Virus record (IMG/VR): IMGVR_UViG_3300035698_021798
Location: 1-45,059 of that record
Source: a virus
Reading direction: 5' to 3' (one strand)
Length of the DNA: 45,059 bases
Numbering within the stretch: position 1 is the first letter of the stretch; each line of letters begins with the position of its first letter. Made by a program: the position numbers and the translations under genes. Of the stretch, positions 7,670 to 15,683 are shown in pieces. A model generated the notes under the pieces. It did no database searches. It was given only the letters and a program-made list of their open reading frames with translations, and had not been told where the DNA came from.

Positions 7670-8979
7670 AAATAAACGTCAAAGATCTACCGGATACAAG
7701 TTTCGCATTCATCGATGCCGAAAAGATGAGGCACTTTCCTTTTAAAGATGCCAGTGGCAAAATCCACGTTGAGCTATTGCAGGAATCGCTCTTGGCTGCT
7801 GCAACACACCCTTTGGGAGCCACAGCCATTCCAAAGTTAAAAGCGGCTGCTAAAACCGCAAAGATAGGCGAGTACGCTGACAATTGGAAAGGTGGCGAGG
7901 GCTATTTCACTGCACAATGTCAATTGACAAGCCTTCGAGAGCAGTTGGAAACTAAACCAAAGAACAAACCCAACGACGAAAAGCGAGAACTGGTCATTCC
8001 ACTGCTCGTTGAGGGCTGGGGCAACGAAGTTGACAACAACTACTACACCCCCAAGGCAGTGACGGAATCCGCTAGCTATTTGCAGTCACGACGGAAGATG
8101 TATCTCAATCATCCGAAGGTTGAAACGGATTCGAGAGATCTCCGCGATTGGGCTGCATCTATTCAGGAAACATGGGTTGATAAGTTGGCGGATGGCAGGA
8201 CAGTTGCATTGGGGAGAGTCAAGATCCTCGACAATTGGTTGTGGGAAAGATGCAAATCAGCACCTGAAGAGATTGCAGACTCAATCATTGGGCGAGGAAA
8301 AGCAAGGAAGGGCGATGTAGATGGAAGATCGGGCAATATCATCGAGAGTATCGAGTACGTTCGATCATGCGATTTTGTTGACTACGGAGGCAACGTTCCG
8401 TTTGGTATGGTTGACTTTGTAGAAAACGAAGGTGGCAGACAAAATAAACAGGAGGACAATGAAATGCTTATAACGGACATCACGTTTGGAATGTTGAAAG
8501 AAGGACGTCCAGAGCTCGTCGCTGAGATCGTAAAAGGCGCAAGCACTGGTATCGCGGAGAAAGACACAAAGATTGGTGCGCTGGAAACTAAACTCAAGGA
8601 AACTGAAAAGGTAAACCTTGAATTAAAGAACCAGATCGACACACACAACGTCAAGGAAGCTGCGATCGTAAAAAAAGAATTGATCGCAAATGCGCTCAAG
8701 GAATCGAAGCTCCCTGACAATGCAAAAACAGAAGTATTCTCAGAAATTCTGATGAACTGTCAGGAATCAAAATCAGTTGTTGCCGGAAAAGAAGTTGTTG
8801 TCACAGTTGCAGAACAAGTTAATGCTCTCATCGCTGATCGTGCGGCTATCCTCGGAAAAGGTGAGCCAATTAAAGGCATGGGTGAAGGTGCGAATATGAG
8901 CGAGGAAGATACTCAGAAAGCATTCAATCAAGGCATGTTCGGAATGGAAGAGCCTAAGAAAAAAGAAGATGAAAAATAA
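7666..8979 (+). CDS. head maturation protease fused to scaffold
   Basis: Residues 1-65 match the DUF6582-like module often found at the front of phage prohead proteases (LPDTSFAFID, then RHFPF and KLKAAAK). Residues about 105-255 are the protease: KMYLNHP supplies the expected His region, SIIGRGKA the likely Ser region, and SIEYVRSCDFVDYGG the terminal strand motif. Residues about 267-437 are charged and coiled-coil-like, as in scaffolds, and a strong internal start makes this part separately. The order protease, decoration, major capsid fits. Confidence 0.8.
   Translation: MKINVKDLPDTSFAFIDAEKMRHFPFKDASGKIHVELLQESLLAAATHPLGATAIPKLKAAAKTAKIGEYADNWKGGEGYFTAQCQLTSLREQLETKPKNKPNDEKRELVIPLLVEGWGNEVDNNYYTPKAVTESASYLQSRRKMYLNHPKVETDSRDLRDWAASIQETWVDKLADGRTVALGRVKILDNWLWERCKSAPEEIADSIIGRGKARKGDVDGRSGNIIESIEYVRSCDFVDYGGNVPFGMVDFVENEGGRQNKQEDNEMLITDITFGMLKEGRPELVAEIVKGASTGIAEKDTKIGALETKLKETEKVNLELKNQIDTHNVKEAAIVKKELIANALKESKLPDNAKTEVFSEILMNCQESKSVVAGKEVVVTVAEQVNALIADRAAILGKGEPIKGMGEGANMSEEDTQKAFNQGMFGMEEPKKKEDEK
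8464..8979 (+). CDS. scaffold protein from internal in-frame start
   Basis: Within the protease gene, AGGAGG (8450-8455) sits 8 bases before an in-frame ATG at 8464. The flanking AGGAGGACAAT is the same element found before the capsid and tail-tube genes. The product would be the last 171 residues: a GALETKLKETEKVNLELKNQ coiled coil and a charged tail. This is the arrangement of lambda C/Nu3, where the scaffold is the protease C-terminus made alone. The ribosome site is seen; separate production is inferred. Confidence 0.65.
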   Translation: MLITDITFGMLKEGRPELVAEIVKGASTGIAEKDTKIGALETKLKETEKVNLELKNQIDTHNVKEAAIVKKELIANALKESKLPDNAKTEVFSEILMNCQESKSVVAGKEVVVTVAEQVNALIADRAAILGKGEPIKGMGEGANMSEEDTQKAFNQGMFGMEEPKKKEDEK

Positions 8980-9024
8980 GTAAGCTTTAGAATAGATTCA
9001 AAATAAAAGTAGGAGGAAATTAAT

Positions 9025-9978
9025 ATGTCACAGCAAAAAAAGAACTACGCTTACAGTGGTGATTTTATGGTATACATCCCCAAGAACTCCACTGGTATCG
9101 AATCCGGCGACGTTGTTGTTATGCCTCGGAAAGCGGACCCCCAATCTCGAGCAAATTTAGGTGTGCTCGGTCGGATCAGTCCAATTGCCTCGGCTAACGA
9201 CGCACGCTTGTCCGTTGGTGTTGCAGATTCACCGTTCTCGACGGATACAGTCGGGACAACGTTATACGCGGCTCCAACCGCCAAACAAGCTATCCCTGTT
9301 TATAAGAAGGGTGTGTTTCAGTTGGCGATTGTGTCAACTTCTGGGAATGCCGGCGATCTGATCGGTTACTCTTCAGGAGCAAGCGGTGCACAGCTTTTCG
9401 ATATTGTCGACAAAGTATCTCAGGCTGTCGGAACACTCACAAAGAGTTTCTCCGGTGCAACTGCGAACGATGTCCAGTATGTCAAGCTGATTGAGAAAGC
9501 TGAAGTTGGTTTGGATCTCGCATTCTATTTGGACAATCGTGTCCTCAATGATTGTACGGTCAAACCTATTTCCGGTGCAACGCAATCCGCTGTTATGATC
9601 GGTTATACTTTCACAGGTAACCGCGAAGGACAGGTAGTTGTATTGAAAGGGAAATATTTCCGTTTAACACGGGACACAACCCTTACTCATGCAATCGGTT
9701 GGACTGGTGGTGCGGCTTCCGCATGGAAGGCGGCTATGGTTGTAGCTCGTTCAGGTGGGTTCGCATTTCGCACTTGCTCAGGCACAAAAACAACACTTGC
9801 AACTTTCTTGACTTCTGGAATGACAGCAGCTTATTTCACGCCGCTGACTCAGTCTTCAGGAGAGGTCGCGATTGGTTATGTTGTATTTGGATCAGCAATA
9901 ACGAAAGCAACCGCAGGTATGATTTTCAACTTGAGAGGGATCTCGAGATTACCTGTCGGCAATGGTTTCGGTCTGTAA
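9025..9978 (+). CDS. probable head decoration protein
   Basis: The gene sits between protease/scaffold and major capsid, where lambda gpD-type decoration proteins are encoded. A strong AGGAGG site precedes ATG 9025. The 317-residue product is beta-rich, with many Gly, Ser, Thr and Ala and few charged residues. There is a GDVVVMPRK element (28-36) like the first strands of DUF2190-type proteins, and repeated GATA/SGA segments. No catalytic motif is visible. The family assignment is not certain; position and composition carry the call. It is followed by a long hairpin and then by two glycosyltransferase-like genes, so it is a candidate glycan acceptor. Confidence 0.5.
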   Translation: MSQQKKNYAYSGDFMVYIPKNSTGIESGDVVVMPRKADPQSRANLGVLGRISPIASANDARLSVGVADSPFSTDTVGTTLYAAPTAKQAIPVYKKGVFQLAIVSTSGNAGDLIGYSSGASGAQLFDIVDKVSQAVGTLTKSFSGATANDVQYVKLIEKAEVGLDLAFYLDNRVLNDCTVKPISGATQSAVMIGYTFTGNREGQVVVLKGKYFRLTRDTTLTHAIGWTGGAASAWKAAMVVARSGGFAFRTCSGTKTTLATFLTSGMTAAYFTPLTQSSGEVAIGYVVFGSAITKATAGMIFNLRGISRLPVGNGFGL

Positions 9979-10000
9979 AAATTAAAAATGGGAATGTTCC

Positions 10001-10037
10001 GAGGGTGGTCAGGGTTATCCTTTACCTGACTGCCCTC
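10001..10037 (+). other. intergenic RNA hairpin without U-tract
   Basis: GAGGGTGGTCAGG (10001-10013) and CCTGACTGCCCTC (10025-10037) form a 13-bp stem with two G-U pairs and an 11-base loop. No U-run follows, so it is not a standard terminator. It could stabilise the 3' end of the decoration mRNA or reduce expression of the glycosyltransferase genes downstream. Confidence 0.55.
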
Positions 10038-10057
10038 ACCCCAAAAGGATATTATGA

Positions 10058-11095
10058 ATGTTGACAGATAGACAGAACAAAACAGTCGAATACATTGGCA
10101 AGCAAGTAAATCGCAAGACGAGAGAGGCGAACGACAAGGTGTGGAAGAGAAACATCCTTCTCAACAAATCTCTTTATATTCAGGGGAACCCTTTACCAAA
10201 AGGACTCATCGCTTATTTAGTGGGAGCGGGTCCAAGCTTAGATAAGAATGTGGAAGATTTAAAAGAAGTAGGATCTCGTGGAGCTGTCGTCGGAATTGAC
10301 GCAAATCTCCGATATCTTTTGCAACATAAGATCTCGCCGGAGTATTGTGTAAGCCTTGACGCATCGAATAAGATCTGGAAGATGGTGAAGCCTGTTATTC
10401 AATACACAAAGAATATAACGCTCGTCGCTAACATAGCGTCGAACCCAAAATTGATCAAGAATTGGCTCGGTCCTATTTTCTTTTTCAATTCAGTTCATCC
10501 TCGCATTGCAAGCAAGTCAGAAGAGTTTTTCGCAAGCTCTCGATACGCTGTTGCAAAGAAAGATGTCAAAGCGGGAGAGGAATTGATATTTGACAAAAAC
10601 TATCGACTTGTTTTTCCGGGGGTTTTGATTGAGTTACCGTGCGGGGGAAATGTAACAACTACCGCGCACGCTTTTTGCATGCAAGTTTTAAAAGCACAAA
10701 ATATTGCTTTGGTTGGTCTTGATTGTAGCTGGGAAAATGATAGTCATTTTTATGCAGGGCAGGAGCACGGAGCTAACATCAGAGCGCGGGTATTGAATGA
10801 GCAACTTCTCACGCATCTCGATGGAAACAAGAAGCGCGTGCGAACCAACTTCAGTATGCATTCATTTAAGTCATGGCATGAACAGGTTGCGCTTCAGCAA
10901 CCGTATACATGCATCAACGCTACTGAGGGCGGCATCGTAGGTATCGACGATAAAGGAAATCAAGAGCCCTTCATCGGCTTTGCGCCACTTAAAGAAGTAA
11001 TCGCGAACTATTCACCCAAGAATGACAAAATAAAGCGTGAAATCAAATTCCCTAAAGCTAAAAGGGAGCGGAAATCCGCAAAGGTAGAACAATGA
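10058..11095 (+). CDS. Maf/DUF115-type glycosyltransferase-like protein (copy 1)
   Basis: Residues 55-64 read VGAGPSLDKN, the nucleotide-binding signature of the MAF_flag10/DUF115 family. ISPEYCVSLDAS (92-103), GPIFFFNSV (about 138-146), CGGNVTTTAHAF with VGLDCSW (about 195-225) and INATEGG near 288-294 are further family blocks. Family members move CMP-activated pseudaminic or legionaminic acid onto Ser/Thr of flagellin. The archaeal relative MptE is a pterin diphosphokinase, so the annotation could also read that way. A CMP-sugar synthetase and a NeuB homologue in the same operon favour sugar transfer. The C-terminal about 25 residues are a basic tail. It overlaps copy 2 by 4 bases. Confidence 0.75.
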   Translation: MLTDRQNKTVEYIGKQVNRKTREANDKVWKRNILLNKSLYIQGNPLPKGLIAYLVGAGPSLDKNVEDLKEVGSRGAVVGIDANLRYLLQHKISPEYCVSLDASNKIWKMVKPVIQYTKNITLVANIASNPKLIKNWLGPIFFFNSVHPRIASKSEEFFASSRYAVAKKDVKAGEELIFDKNYRLVFPGVLIELPCGGNVTTTAHAFCMQVLKAQNIALVGLDCSWENDSHFYAGQEHGANIRARVLNEQLLTHLDGNKKRVRTNFSMHSFKSWHEQVALQQPYTCINATEGGIVGIDDKGNQEPFIGFAPLKEVIANYSPKNDKIKREIKFPKAKRERKSAKVEQ

Positions 11096-11913
11096 AAGAC
11101 TCAGTTGAATCACGAACCATGCGAACACTTGCGAGGATGAAAGACATTTGGGAGGCGAATATCGTCGCAAACAAACCTCTCATCAAGCAGGATGCGAGTG
11201 TTTTATGGAATGACTTTGAGAAGATCGATGGTATCTTAATTGCTGCGGGCGCAAGTTTAGCAAAATCAATACCGCAGATCGCTGAGAGAGCTCGGTCTTC
11301 GATACGCACAGAGATATGCGCTGTTGATATGGCTGCAAAATATTTGATTGACAATGGGATCCGCCCTGACTACGTGGTGTGCTGCGAGGGAAGAGCGGAA
11401 GCAGTGAAAATGTTTGATTTTGATTCAACGATGCCTTTGATTTGCGATGTAGCAACACATCCAGAGATCGTTAAAAACTGGAAAGGACCGATCTTCTTTT
11501 TCGTTATAACTAATTTTTGTATTGATTTAGATAATGATCGACAAACATTCATTGAGCGCCATCGAAAATTAAGTGGGGTGGCGACTTCATTAGTAGTAGG
11601 CGGAAATGTAGGCTCAGCTGGATTGTCGTTTTTGCTTTCAGTTAGGAACTGCAAAAATGTTCACCTCTATGGACATGATTTTTCATGGGAAAAAGGTGGT
11701 GACTTTTATTGTGGAGGAGTTAGAAAAGAAATGGCTCAGAGAAGAGTTGACACAGAAACAAAAGCAGGAACTTTGTATGAGAAAAGAGACATGCACGGAA
11801 ACGACGTATTGACCAATATGAGTTTTGAGACATTCCTTGATTGGTACAAAGAAGTTATGCGGATGTATCCGGATGTTATTATAAATCATACGAATGCTGG
11901 GTTGTTATATTAA
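11092..11913 (+). CDS. Maf/DUF115-type glycosyltransferase-like protein (copy 2)
   Basis: A 273-residue relative of the gene before it. The glycine-rich loop is altered to AAGASLAKS (51-59) where copies 1 and 3 have GAGPSLDKN. The later blocks are kept: IRPDYVVCCEG (about 89-99), NWKGPIFFF (about 128-136), VGGNVGSAGLSF and LYGHDFSWE (about 167-200). The divergent loop may mean a different donor or a non-catalytic partner subunit. The start overlaps the stop of copy 1 and the stop lies just before the capsid gene, so it is made with the capsid. Substrate is inferred. Confidence 0.7.
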   Translation: MKDSVESRTMRTLARMKDIWEANIVANKPLIKQDASVLWNDFEKIDGILIAAGASLAKSIPQIAERARSSIRTEICAVDMAAKYLIDNGIRPDYVVCCEGRAEAVKMFDFDSTMPLICDVATHPEIVKNWKGPIFFFVITNFCIDLDNDRQTFIERHRKLSGVATSLVVGGNVGSAGLSFLLSVRNCKNVHLYGHDFSWEKGGDFYCGGVRKEMAQRRVDTETKAGTLYEKRDMHGNDVLTNMSFETFLDWYKEVMRMYPDVIINHTNAGLLY

Positions 11914-11936
11914 AAATAAATGAGGAGGACAATATC

Positions 11937-12902
11937 ATGTTTAAAAGTTTAAAAGAAGCTGCAACCAGAGCTGATTTCCCGAAGTTGATGAGCTCTGGTA
12001 TGAAACTGAAGATGATGGATGTGTACAATAAAGTCGAAAGCGAATACGAGAGAGTGGTGAGTTTCGAGACCAGCACGAAGGACAAAGAAACATATCCATC
12101 TCTCTCAGGAACCGCAGATCCTAAGCAAGTTCTCGAAGGTGAAGCGTTCAAGGAAGATAAGGTAGCCGAGATGCAGGATGTTGACATAACCAACTATAAG
12201 TTCGGAAGACTTATGGGTATTACGCGCGAAATGACAAATGATGATCAAACAAAAAAGGTCAAAAATTTGCCCGGAAATCTCGGTAAAGTTCATAAGAACT
12301 ACGAGAATAAAGTTGTGTTTTCTGGTATCGTCGGAGGGAGCACCGCAGCTACCTGCTATGATGGGCTCGCAATTTTCACCACGAACCATCTCAACAGAAA
12401 AGGCGGAGCAGCTGTTGCTGGAAATGATAACATCTACACCGGCGTAACAATGTCGGCAGGTGCTATCGTCATCGCAATGGACATGATAGATAGTTGGACA
12501 GGGCTTGATGGAGAAGAGATCACCGTGAATGGTGTATCAATTCTTTGTTCCATGCGTTTATCGTACACCGCACGATGGTTGATGTCTGATTCAAGCATAC
12601 CCGGATTTGCAGCAGGAGTTTTCGGACCGGCAAGCACTCAACCGTTTGCTGGAAAAGTTCCGATGCCTATGCTTTCAGTTAATCCGTCGAAGTGGCTGAC
12701 GAAAGTTGGCGGAGCTGCACTTGATTGGTACATTCAAACCGACGTTCCGGGCTGGGTGTTTCAATGGCGCGATAAGTTAGAATTATACGCCGAAGGAAAT
12801 CTCTCGCAGTCTTGGTTCGAGCGTGAAGTGATGCGCTGGAAATCTCGTGTGAGATTTGGTTTTAAAAATATTGATTGGCGTGCAATGTTGAAAGTAAGTT
12901 AG
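11937..12902 (+). CDS. major capsid protein (Mu gpT-like)
   Basis: ATG 11937 is chosen over the upstream in-frame start at 11841 because GAGGAGGAC (11922-11930) sits just before it and the 11841 start lies inside the preceding gene. The 321-residue product follows the Mu gpT major head subunit pattern: FGRLMGITREMTNDD (about 92-106), KVHKNYENKVVF, a T/G-rich middle, and the C-terminal RVRFGFKNIDWRAM. Size and position after protease, scaffold and decoration fit. A 23-bp hairpin follows the stop. It is the leading candidate for the glycoprotein in the sugar model. Confidence 0.85.
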   Translation: MFKSLKEAATRADFPKLMSSGMKLKMMDVYNKVESEYERVVSFETSTKDKETYPSLSGTADPKQVLEGEAFKEDKVAEMQDVDITNYKFGRLMGITREMTNDDQTKKVKNLPGNLGKVHKNYENKVVFSGIVGGSTAATCYDGLAIFTTNHLNRKGGAAVAGNDNIYTGVTMSAGAIVIAMDMIDSWTGLDGEEITVNGVSILCSMRLSYTARWLMSDSSIPGFAAGVFGPASTQPFAGKVPMPMLSVNPSKWLTKVGGAALDWYIQTDVPGWVFQWRDKLELYAEGNLSQSWFEREVMRWKSRVRFGFKNIDWRAMLKVS

Positions 12903-12907
12903 TGAGA

Positions 12908-12958
12908 CAAATGATTCTCCGTCGGTGAAATAAAGATTTCATCGGCGGAAATCATTTG
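12908..12958 (+). other. long hairpin after the capsid gene
   Basis: Bases 12908-12931 pair with 12936-12958 over 23 base pairs, with one bulged C, two G-U pairs and a 4-base loop (AAAG). The stem is A/T-rich at the base and GC-rich in the middle. No U-tract follows, so simple termination is unlikely. It may protect the 3' end of the abundant capsid message or be cut by RNase III. It ends about 13 bases before the next ribosome site. Confidence 0.7.
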
Positions 12959-12982
12959 AAATTTAAACGAGGAGGTTTGTAT

Positions 12983-13438
12983 ATGGGTCACACAGTTAAG
13001 ACGAAAGATCTGCAAGTTGGTATGAAAGTTGTTGCACCTATTGTAGGAGTTAAAGGCGACATCAAAGTAAACAAGGGGGAGATTTTAAGTAAGGGACACG
13101 TTGACAAACTCAACACATGGAAAGGTGTTGACGCTGCAAATCCAAAAGGCATTGAAGTGGAAAGTTCTCGCGCATCTGGATCTGCACTGCCATCTGTCGT
13201 TGATAAACCATGGGAAAGCCCGATCGTTCAAGCGAACTCTAAAAAGAAATTGCAGAGTTCTTCCAGAGTTCCGGGAATTTACGACGAGAACGGAAAGTTG
13301 TTGAATCCAAGCCCTCTCGAAAGAGAACTTGAAGCGCGCGAAGCTGCTCGAAAAGCCGAAAGAGAAAAGAGTGCTGCTGCGAAAAAGAAAACGAAAAAGA
13401 AACTCAAAGTGAGACTCAAAGCGAAAAAGAGAAGATAA
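12983..13438 (+). CDS. small basic protein with DUF3391-like N-terminus
   Basis: ATG 12983 follows GAGGAGG by 7 bases; the longer frame from 12956 starts inside the hairpin and is rejected. Residues about 4-62 (TKDLQVGMKVVAPIVG, then KGEILSKGHVDKL and GIEVE) resemble the small beta module DUF3391 seen before HD-GYP domains. The last about 45 residues are an Arg/Lys/Ala/Glu stretch ending in a strongly basic KAKKRR tail, which could touch DNA. Position just after the capsid gene suggests a head or connector component. Function is not known. Confidence 0.55.
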   Translation: MGHTVKTKDLQVGMKVVAPIVGVKGDIKVNKGEILSKGHVDKLNTWKGVDAANPKGIEVESSRASGSALPSVVDKPWESPIVQANSKKKLQSSSRVPGIYDENGKLLNPSPLERELEAREAARKAEREKSAAAKKKTKKKLKVRLKAKKRR

Positions 13439-13439
13439 T

Positions 13440-13760
13440 ATGTCTAAGATAATAACAAGACACACTACACTGGATCCAAAGATCGCTGAGCTCGAGAATT
13501 TAGTTGTATCATTTATTGACAGAGCAATAAAATTTGACATCGAGCTTGGGCGATCAAAAGTTAATTTCTTTTCGTCAGATTATGAGAGCGTCGCGAAAGA
13601 TATAGATCAGTTTAGAAAAAAAGGGTTTCGAGTATTTATGGGTGGGGGAAATATTTTCTTTTTTAAATTAAAAAAGAAGTTAGCTGGCACCAAAGCGATT
13701 TGCATACAAGCTCGGGGCATGGCAAGGCGTAAAATTCTAATCAAGGAGATGACTCAATGA
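13440..13760 (+). CDS. hypothetical protein, 106 aa
   Basis: Starts 2 bases after the preceding stop and overlaps the CMP-sugar synthetase gene by 4 bases. The predicted fold is mixed alpha/beta, with VSFIDRAIKFDIELG as a helix and a basic C-terminus (ARGMARRKILIKEM). A GGGNIFFFKLKKK turn lies near residue 67. No family is recognised. Coupling to the sugar genes may be no more than operon packing. Confidence 0.55.
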   Translation: MSKIITRHTTLDPKIAELENLVVSFIDRAIKFDIELGRSKVNFFSSDYESVAKDIDQFRKKGFRVFMGGGNIFFFKLKKKLAGTKAICIQARGMARRKILIKEMTQ

Positions 13761-14473
13761 TCTATTCGTTGATTCCAGCAAAGATGCATTCAAGAAGACT
13801 ACCGAACAAGAACACATTTTCATATATGCTCGGAGACAAGCCCCTCATCGCTCACACCATCGAAGCTGTCAGTAAGGCTGGGCTGCGTCCGATCGTATTC
13901 ACTGATGAGCCCAATATAAAAAACACCTATGGTGCCACGATCGCTCAGCGACCGGCAGAAACAACGCTTCCGCGCGCGACCATGCGCGAGGTGATATGTG
14001 CATTCATCAAGCACATCGACGCAAAACCAACCGACACAATAGTCGTCACATACCTGACATGCCCTTTTAGGTCCTCAACAAGTATCGGGCACGCACTTCA
14101 GCAGTACACATACTCTCAAAGCAACAGCTTGCAGTCACTAACAAAGGTTGATTATCGTCCCTATGGACTGATGCGCCGCAAGTATGAGCATGAGTTTGAG
14201 TGCGTATTGCCTCAGGGAGGAATCTATCAGCAACAGAATACTCCACCGCTTTACAAAGCGAACGGAGCGATCTATATTTTTGGGGTCTCAGAGTTAGAGA
14301 AATTAAACGATCAGTTGTTTAATGATAAGACTATCGGGTATGTATTAGATGATTGTGAGGGATTAGATCTCGATACGGATCTCGACTGCATGCTTGCAGA
14401 GAAAATACTTGAGAGGAGGGCTTGTGAGAATTCTGCTGATAAATTGTCCGGTACGCGAATCTGCGAAGCCTAA
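13757..14473 (+). CDS. neuA: CMP-nonulosonate (sialic acid-type) cytidylyltransferase
   Basis: Activates a nonulosonic acid with CTP to give the CMP-sugar used by glycosyltransferases. IPAKMHSRRLPNKN (6-19) is the CTP-binding signature of the NeuA/KdsB/PseF fold. TYLTCPFR (98-105) replaces the usual QPTSPLR. NGAIYIF (169-175) and GLDLDTDLD (202-210) supply the late substrate and magnesium sites. At 238 residues it has normal length. Which nine-carbon sugar it uses cannot be told from sequence. It opens a five-gene overlapping cassette and overlaps the radical SAM gene by 50 bases. Confidence 0.85.
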   Translation: MIYSLIPAKMHSRRLPNKNTFSYMLGDKPLIAHTIEAVSKAGLRPIVFTDEPNIKNTYGATIAQRPAETTLPRATMREVICAFIKHIDAKPTDTIVVTYLTCPFRSSTSIGHALQQYTYSQSNSLQSLTKVDYRPYGLMRRKYEHEFECVLPQGGIYQQQNTPPLYKANGAIYIFGVSELEKLNDQLFNDKTIGYVLDDCEGLDLDTDLDCMLAEKILERRACENSADKLSGTRICEA

Positions 14474-15683
14474 TCTCGTTCCTTTAGGGGTTGGATATAT
14501 TGCAAGTGCATTAAGAGAGGCGAAGCATGAAGTAGATATCCTTGATATTAATGCGCTGCGGTGGAATAAAGATCGAGTTGAGTACTGGCTCAGAATGGTA
14601 CACAAGGATTTCGATATGTTTGGGATCTCTGGAATCATAACAACGTATGCATATCAGAAATGGCTCATCTATCTCATAAAGAGTATGTCTTTCCGCCCTA
14701 TTGTATGTGGTGGAGGATGTGCATCTGTGGCAGGGGACCTGTTGCTTGAGCACGGAGCGAATAAAATCATCAAAGGTGCTGGAGAGAATGAAATGCTTGA
14801 GTACGTTGGCAGCAATCTCCGGTATAATAATATAGATGAGATCCCATTCCCAGCTTGGCGTGGCTTTGATATGAGCACATACCTTCCAAATGCGATTTGG
14901 GGTGCAGACAGTGGGAACAGCTCGAATGTTGCAATACACGAAGATATGAAGGGCATCAGACGAAGTGTGAACGTGGTAACGAGTCGAGGCTGCCCTTTCA
15001 AGTGTCATTTTTGTTATGACCTATTCGGACAGGTGTATCAGCAAAGAAGTGTGGAGAATGTTATCGCTGAACTAGTCGAGTTGAAAAATAAATACATAAT
15101 CGATTTCGTTGGATTCGTCGATGACAATATGTTTGTCAGCAAAAAGTGGGTGTTGAAGTTCTGTGCGCAAATGAAAGAGCTGAATCTGCTATGGGGTTGC
15201 CATGCGCGCGTGAACGAAGTTGATGAAGAGATCCTCTCCGCAGCGTTTGACTCAGGCTGCCGATGGATCGGATATGGTATCGAAAGCGGATCTCAAAAGA
15301 TGTTAAATTTAATGAATAAGAAAGCGTCCGTTGATCAAGGACAGAAAGCAATCGAGATGACGAGAGATGCAGGGATATACCCAAACACTTCGTTCATTTA
15401 TGGATTTCCGGGAGAATCAAAAAGTACCGTCGATGAAACAATAAGTTTTTGCAATTCATTGAGGATAAAACCAAGTTTCTTTTTTGCAATTCCATATCCG
15501 GGATCAGAGCTTTTTAAATCAAATTCATTAAAGATAGTGTTGAGGATGGGCGGGTTTGAAAGATTTATTGAGCAACTAGGAGACGCAAAGGACTTCGTCA
15601 TTAATCTGACGGATATGCCTGACACTAAGTTTTTTAAGATGAAAGAGCATTTAAACAAAGGGGTGAATCAATGCACGCATTAA
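14424..15683 (+). CDS. B12-binding-type radical SAM enzyme
   Basis: GTG 14424 is chosen because AGGAGGG sits 3-4 bases upstream. Residues 1-130 form the cobalamin-binding-like Rossmann domain (LGVGYIASALREAKHEVDIL, then GGGCASVAGD and GAGENE). Residues about 180-380 are the radical SAM barrel with C190, C194 and C197 (CPFKCHFC) for the 4Fe-4S cluster, and YGIESGSQ and FIYGFPGES as later strands. Such enzymes methylate or rearrange unactivated carbons. In this cassette it probably tailors the sugar or its precursor. The exact reaction is unknown, and the classical DxHxxG cobalamin motif is not evident. Confidence 0.82.
   Translation: MRILLINCPVRESAKPNLVPLGVGYIASALREAKHEVDILDINALRWNKDRVEYWLRMVHKDFDMFGISGIITTYAYQKWLIYLIKSMSFRPIVCGGGCASVAGDLLLEHGANKIIKGAGENEMLEYVGSNLRYNNIDEIPFPAWRGFDMSTYLPNAIWGADSGNSSNVAIHEDMKGIRRSVNVVTSRGCPFKCHFCYDLFGQVYQQRSVENVIAELVELKNKYIIDFVGFVDDNMFVSKKWVLKFCAQMKELNLLWGCHARVNEVDEEILSAAFDSGCRWIGYGIESGSQKMLNLMNKKASVDQGQKAIEMTRDAGIYPNTSFIYGFPGESKSTVDETISFCNSLRIKPSFFFAIPYPGSELFKSNSLKIVLRMGGFERFIEQLGDAKDFVINLTDMPDTKFFKMKEHLNKGVNQCTH

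Noticed and set aside
10058-11095. Pterin diphosphokinase (MptE) function for the DUF115 genes
   Set aside because: No folate or methanopterin genes are present, while nonulosonate genes are in the same operon. The family fold is shared, so this is not excluded.
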